Of a stretch of DNA of 64,000 bases, positions 61,556 to 64,000 are shown piece by piece. The stretch lies in the NCBI RefSeq assembly GCF_014145675.1, contig NZ_JACGZW010000006.1, positions 1 through 64,000 of the forward strand, read 5' to 3'. Source of the stretch: Amycolatopsis dendrobii. GTDB taxonomy: Bacteria; Actinomycetota; Actinomycetes; Mycobacteriales; Pseudonocardiaceae. Below the pieces are notes generated by a model, which ran no database searches, was not told where the DNA came from, and worked only from the letters and a program-made list of their open reading frames with translations. Each line of letters starts with the position of its first letter. Positions within the stretch are counted from its first letter, which is position 1. Both the position numbers and the translations under genes were made by a program.

Positions 61556-62344
61556 TCACCTCAGGAAGCCGGTCAGCACCTCCCGCAGGGATTCCGGCGC
61601 GTTCAGCACCCCGTGGTCCTGCCCCGGGATCTCCTCGTACCGCCCGTGCGCGACCGCGGCCGCGACGGCCTTGGCGGACGACGTCATCCACGCCTCCCCC
61701 GCGCCGCCGGACAGCGACAGCACCGGCACTGTGATCGCGGCCAGCCGGTCCGTCGGCAGGTGGTTGCCGCGGCCGCAGACGGTCAGGTCGTAGGGCAGCG
61801 TGTGCGCCAGGCCGACGAACCAGCCCCACACCGGCGCGGCCTTCATCGAGTCCACGATCTCCGAAGGGGTCCCGGTGCCCTCCACCAGGAACAGTTCGAC
61901 CGCGCCGTCCCGGTCGCCGTCGGCGAGGCGGGCGCTGACCCGGTCCACCAGATCTTCCGCTGGACGCGGCCGGTCGTCGCCGATGAACGGCGGTTCGTAC
62001 ACCGCGACCTTCGTGATCGGCAGGCCGCGCGCCGCCGCTTCCAAGGACAGGATCGCGCCGGAGGAGTGGCCGAACACCGCGGCCGAGCCGCCGACGGCCT
62101 CGATCAGCACTTCCAGGTCGTCGATCTCGCGCTCGACCGCGTAGACCGGCGCGTCTCCGCTGTCGCCGCGGCCTCTCCGGTCGTAGGCGATCGCGGTGAA
62201 ACCGGCGTCGGCCAGCACCGCGGCGAGCCTGGCGACGGTCGTGCGGTCGTTCACCGCGCCGCCGGCCAGCAGCACCGGCGAACCCGAGCCGTAGGTGTCG
62301 AAGGCGATCGGGGTGCCGTCGGCGGACGTGACGGTGGCGGTCAT
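61556..62344 (-). CDS. Alpha/beta hydrolase
   Basis: A 262-residue alpha/beta-fold hydrolase. The nucleophile elbow is FGHSSGA (S94), an early motif is AYDRRGRGDSG, and the histidine lies in GQDHGVLN near the C-terminus. The oxyanion segment LLAGGAVNDR is of the type common in actinomycete esterase-like proteins. The substrate is unknown. It is a single gene. Confidence 0.9.
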   Translation of the reverse strand: MTATVTSADGTPIAFDTYGSGSPVLLAGGAVNDRTTVARLAAVLADAGFTAIAYDRRGRGDSGDAPVYAVEREIDDLEVLIEAVGGSAAVFGHSSGAILSLEAAARGLPITKVAVYEPPFIGDDRPRPAEDLVDRVSARLADGDRDGAVELFLVEGTGTPSEIVDSMKAAPVWGWFVGLAHTLPYDLTVCGRGNHLPTDRLAAITVPVLSLSGGAGEAWMTSSAKAVAAAVAHGRYEEIPGQDHGVLNAPESLREVLTGFLR

Positions 62345-62417
62345 GGCTTTCCTCCAGGGTTTCAGTCGCTGCTTACCCTGGTGGTCGGCGCCGATCGCCG
62401 GAACCGGACACGCCGCG

Positions 62418-63095
62418 TCAGGGAAGTTTCCAGTCGAGCGGTTCCGCGCCCTGCTGGACCAGCAGCTGGTTCGCGCGGCTGAACGGGCGCGATCCGAAGA
62501 AACCGTTGCGCGCCGACAGCGGGCTCGGATGCGCCGATTCGATGCACGGCACGTCGCCGAGCATCGGCCGCAGGTTCCGCGCGTTGCGGCCCCACAGGAT
62601 CGCCACCAGCGGTCCGCCGCGCGCGGCGAGCGCCTTGATCGCCTGCTCGGTGACCTGTTCCCAGCCCTTGCCCTGATGCGAGTTCGACTTGTGCGGCTGC
62701 ACGGTGAGCGACCGGTTCAGCAGCAGCACGCCCTGCTCCGCCCACGGGGTCAGGTCGCCGTTGGACGGCGTCGGATGGCCGAGATCCTCGCAGTACTCCT
62801 GGTAGATGTTGATCAGGCTCTTCGGGATCGGCCGCACGTCCGGGGCCACCGAAAAGCTCAGGCCGACCGCGTGCCCCGGCGTCGGGTACGGGTCCTGGCC
62901 CACGATCAGCACGCGGACGTCGTCGAACGGCTGCTTGAACGCGCGCAGCACGTGCTCGCCCGCGGGAAGATAGGTGCGGCCCGCGGCGATCTCGGCGCGG
63001 AGGAACTCCCCCATCGCGGCGACCTGCGGGGCCACTGGTTCAAGGGCTTTCGCCCAGCCGGCTTCGACGATTTCGTCCAGCGGTCGTCCAGTCAC
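62418..63095 (-). CDS. ung: Uracil-DNA glycosylase, family 1
   Basis: A 225-residue enzyme that excises uracil from DNA. The catalytic motif [17 protein letters not shown] holds D68; the LNRSLTV and HPSPLSA (H189) motifs are present. The GTG of [14 protein letters not shown] is preferred on family length and alignment; a GTG 21 bases upstream (63116) is in frame, and neither has a clear ribosome site. Confidence 0.95.
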   Translation of the reverse strand: MTGRPLDEIVEAGWAKALEPVAPQVAAMGEFLRAEIAAGRTYLPAGEHVLRAFKQPFDDVRVLIVGQDPYPTPGHAVGLSFSVAPDVRPIPKSLINIYQEYCEDLGHPTPSNGDLTPWAEQGVLLLNRSLTVQPHKSNSHQGKGWEQVTEQAIKALAARGGPLVAILWGRNARNLRPMLGDVPCIESAHPSPLSARNGFFGSRPFSRANQLLVQQGAEPLDWKLP

Positions 63096-63126
63096 GGCCC
63101 GCGAGCCTAGCGCCACGTGCGCGGCG

Positions 63127-63657
63127 TCACTGTGGCGGGTCCAGCCTGCGCAACTCGGCCCGGAACCGGGCGCCGCGGCGGACGTAGGAATCCACGACCG
63201 CGGCGATCTGGTCTTCGGAAAACGACTTGTTCGGCCGCGTTTTCGCCGGAACTCCCAGCGCGATCTCGCCGGTGCCGACCGTCGATTCGTACGACAGCAC
63301 CGCGCCCGCGCCGACCATGCCGCCGTCCTCGATCACGCTTCCGTTCAGCACCACCGAACCCGACGCGATCAGGCAGCCGGTGCCGATCGTCGCGCCCTCG
63401 ATGTGCACCGCGTGCCCGACCGCCGAGGACGGGCCCACGATCGTCGGATGCCGCGCGGTGCAGTGGACGACGCAGCCGTCCTGCACGTTCGAGCGTTCGC
63501 CGATCTCGATGTACCCGTGGTCGCCGCGCAGCACCGTCTGCGGCCAGACCGAGGCGCGCGCGCCGATCCGGACGTCGCCGATCACGGTGGCGTCGGGATG
63601 GACGTAGGCGTCCGGGTGGATGGTCGGGACCAGGTCGCCGAGCGCGTAGATGGCCAA
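63127..63657 (-). CDS. Gamma-carbonic anhydrase-like hexapeptide-repeat protein
   Basis: A 176-residue left-handed beta-helix protein with hexapeptide repeats (for example [20 protein letters not shown]). The three zinc-ligand histidines of the gamma class are present, in GCVVHCT and [11 protein letters not shown]. Such proteins catalyse CO2 hydration or are paralogues of unknown function. The start is a TTG with GGAGG five bases upstream. It follows the GNAT gene by 22 bases. Confidence 0.92.
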   Translation of the reverse strand: MAIYALGDLVPTIHPDAYVHPDATVIGDVRIGARASVWPQTVLRGDHGYIEIGERSNVQDGCVVHCTARHPTIVGPSSAVGHAVHIEGATIGTGCLIASGSVVLNGSVIEDGGMVGAGAVLSYESTVGTGEIALGVPAKTRPNKSFSEDQIAAVVDSYVRRGARFRAELRRLDPPQ

Positions 63658-63679
63658 AGCCGCCTCCGGGTCGAAGTCG

Positions 63680-64000
63680 TCAGAGTGGTCGGTCGAGATC
63701 CTTGCCGTAATACCGGCTTTCGGGCATATCGCCGTAATAGCCGAAAGCCGGGACCTCGGCGTAGCCCGACGAACGGTAGAGGGCGATCGCTTCCGGCTGT
63801 TCGGTGCCCGTCTCCAGCACGACGCGGCGGCGTCCGGCGGCGACCGCGGTGCGCTCCAGTTCGGCGAGCATCGCGCGGGCGAAACCGCGGCCCCGCGCGG
63901 ATTCGATCACGTACATCCGTTTCAGCTCGACGTCGCCGGGCCGGAACGTCGGCTCGGGACCGTCGTGCGCGCGCCACGCGCCGGACGCCACCGGCACGTT
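63680..64000 (-). CDS. GNAT-family N-acetyltransferase, N-terminus beyond the window
   Basis: The C-terminal ~107 residues of an acetyltransferase are present. The acetyl-CoA-binding segment is VELKRMYVIESARGRGFARA, followed by EAIALYRSSGYAEVPAFG. The frame runs off the end of the window, so the start is not seen. It is probably co-transcribed with the gamma-carbonic anhydrase-like gene. The substrate is unknown. Confidence 0.88.
   Translation of the reverse strand, partial: NVPVASGAWRAHDGPEPTFRPGDVELKRMYVIESARGRGFARAMLAELERTAVAAGRRRVVLETGTEQPEAIALYRSSGYAEVPAFGYYGDMPESRYYGKDLDRPL

Overview
The window is high-GC chromosomal DNA from a filamentous actinomycete. Gene content and order point to the Pseudonocardiaceae, probably Amycolatopsis or a close relative; this is inferred from synteny and style, not from a database search. 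Several blocks match the Mycobacterium tuberculosis core order: sepIVA-yceD-rpmF-rnc-fpg, rsmD-coaD, glnA4-amidotransferase-aldC-SDR, and ung / rpmB / DAK-domain gene / recG. GTG and TTG starts, 1- or 4-base gene overlaps and some apparently leaderless genes are common. I see no rRNA, tRNA, integrase, transposase or CRISPR array.

Layout. 1-5,940: a glycine-cleavage operon on the minus strand (gcvP-gcvT-gcvH-glyA-lipA) under a tandem glycine riboswitch. 6,054-10,393: a minus-strand polyamine-type nitrogen catabolic operon (glnA4-like synthetase, class I amidotransferase, aldehyde dehydrogenase, SDR) with twin 22-bp promoter elements. 10,533-15,092: a YflT-type stress protein, a PadR/HAAS membrane pair, and a TetR-Lnt pair behind a tandem operator. 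15,034-20,802: housekeeping genes (fpg, rnc, rpmF, yceD, sepIVA, coaD, rsmD) interrupted by a secreted double RNase. 20,928-24,935: HelD-like RNA polymerase recycling ATPase, a luciferase-like oxidoreductase and an alpha/beta hydrolase with an aspartate nucleophile.

25,225-35,106 is a complete mce lipid-import operon (two YrbE permeases, MceA-F, two Mce-associated membrane proteins) with every junction overlapping. It is followed by a cluster of secreted proteins (35,141-40,202): two single-domain proteins, a two-domain paralogue that joins both domain types, a secreted RCC1-repeat protein and a decayed fragment of the same family. 40,213-50,622 holds a PucR regulator, a YtrA-type GntR/membrane-protein operon, an arginase-family enzyme, pyruvate carboxylase, an odd subtilase, and a divergent erythromycin-esterase/TetR pair.

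50,761-50,998 is a pure heptamer minisatellite (34 units). Next to it, 52,075-57,255 encodes a 1,726-residue WXG/DUF6531/RHS polymorphic-toxin-like protein with a Ser/Gly/Tyr-rich tail and no room for a downstream immunity gene. The window closes with recG, a DAK-domain (FakA-like) gene, rpmB, an alpha/beta hydrolase, ung, a gamma-carbonic anhydrase-like protein and a truncated GNAT gene. Long perfect hairpins of unrelated sequence recur just after many stop codons.
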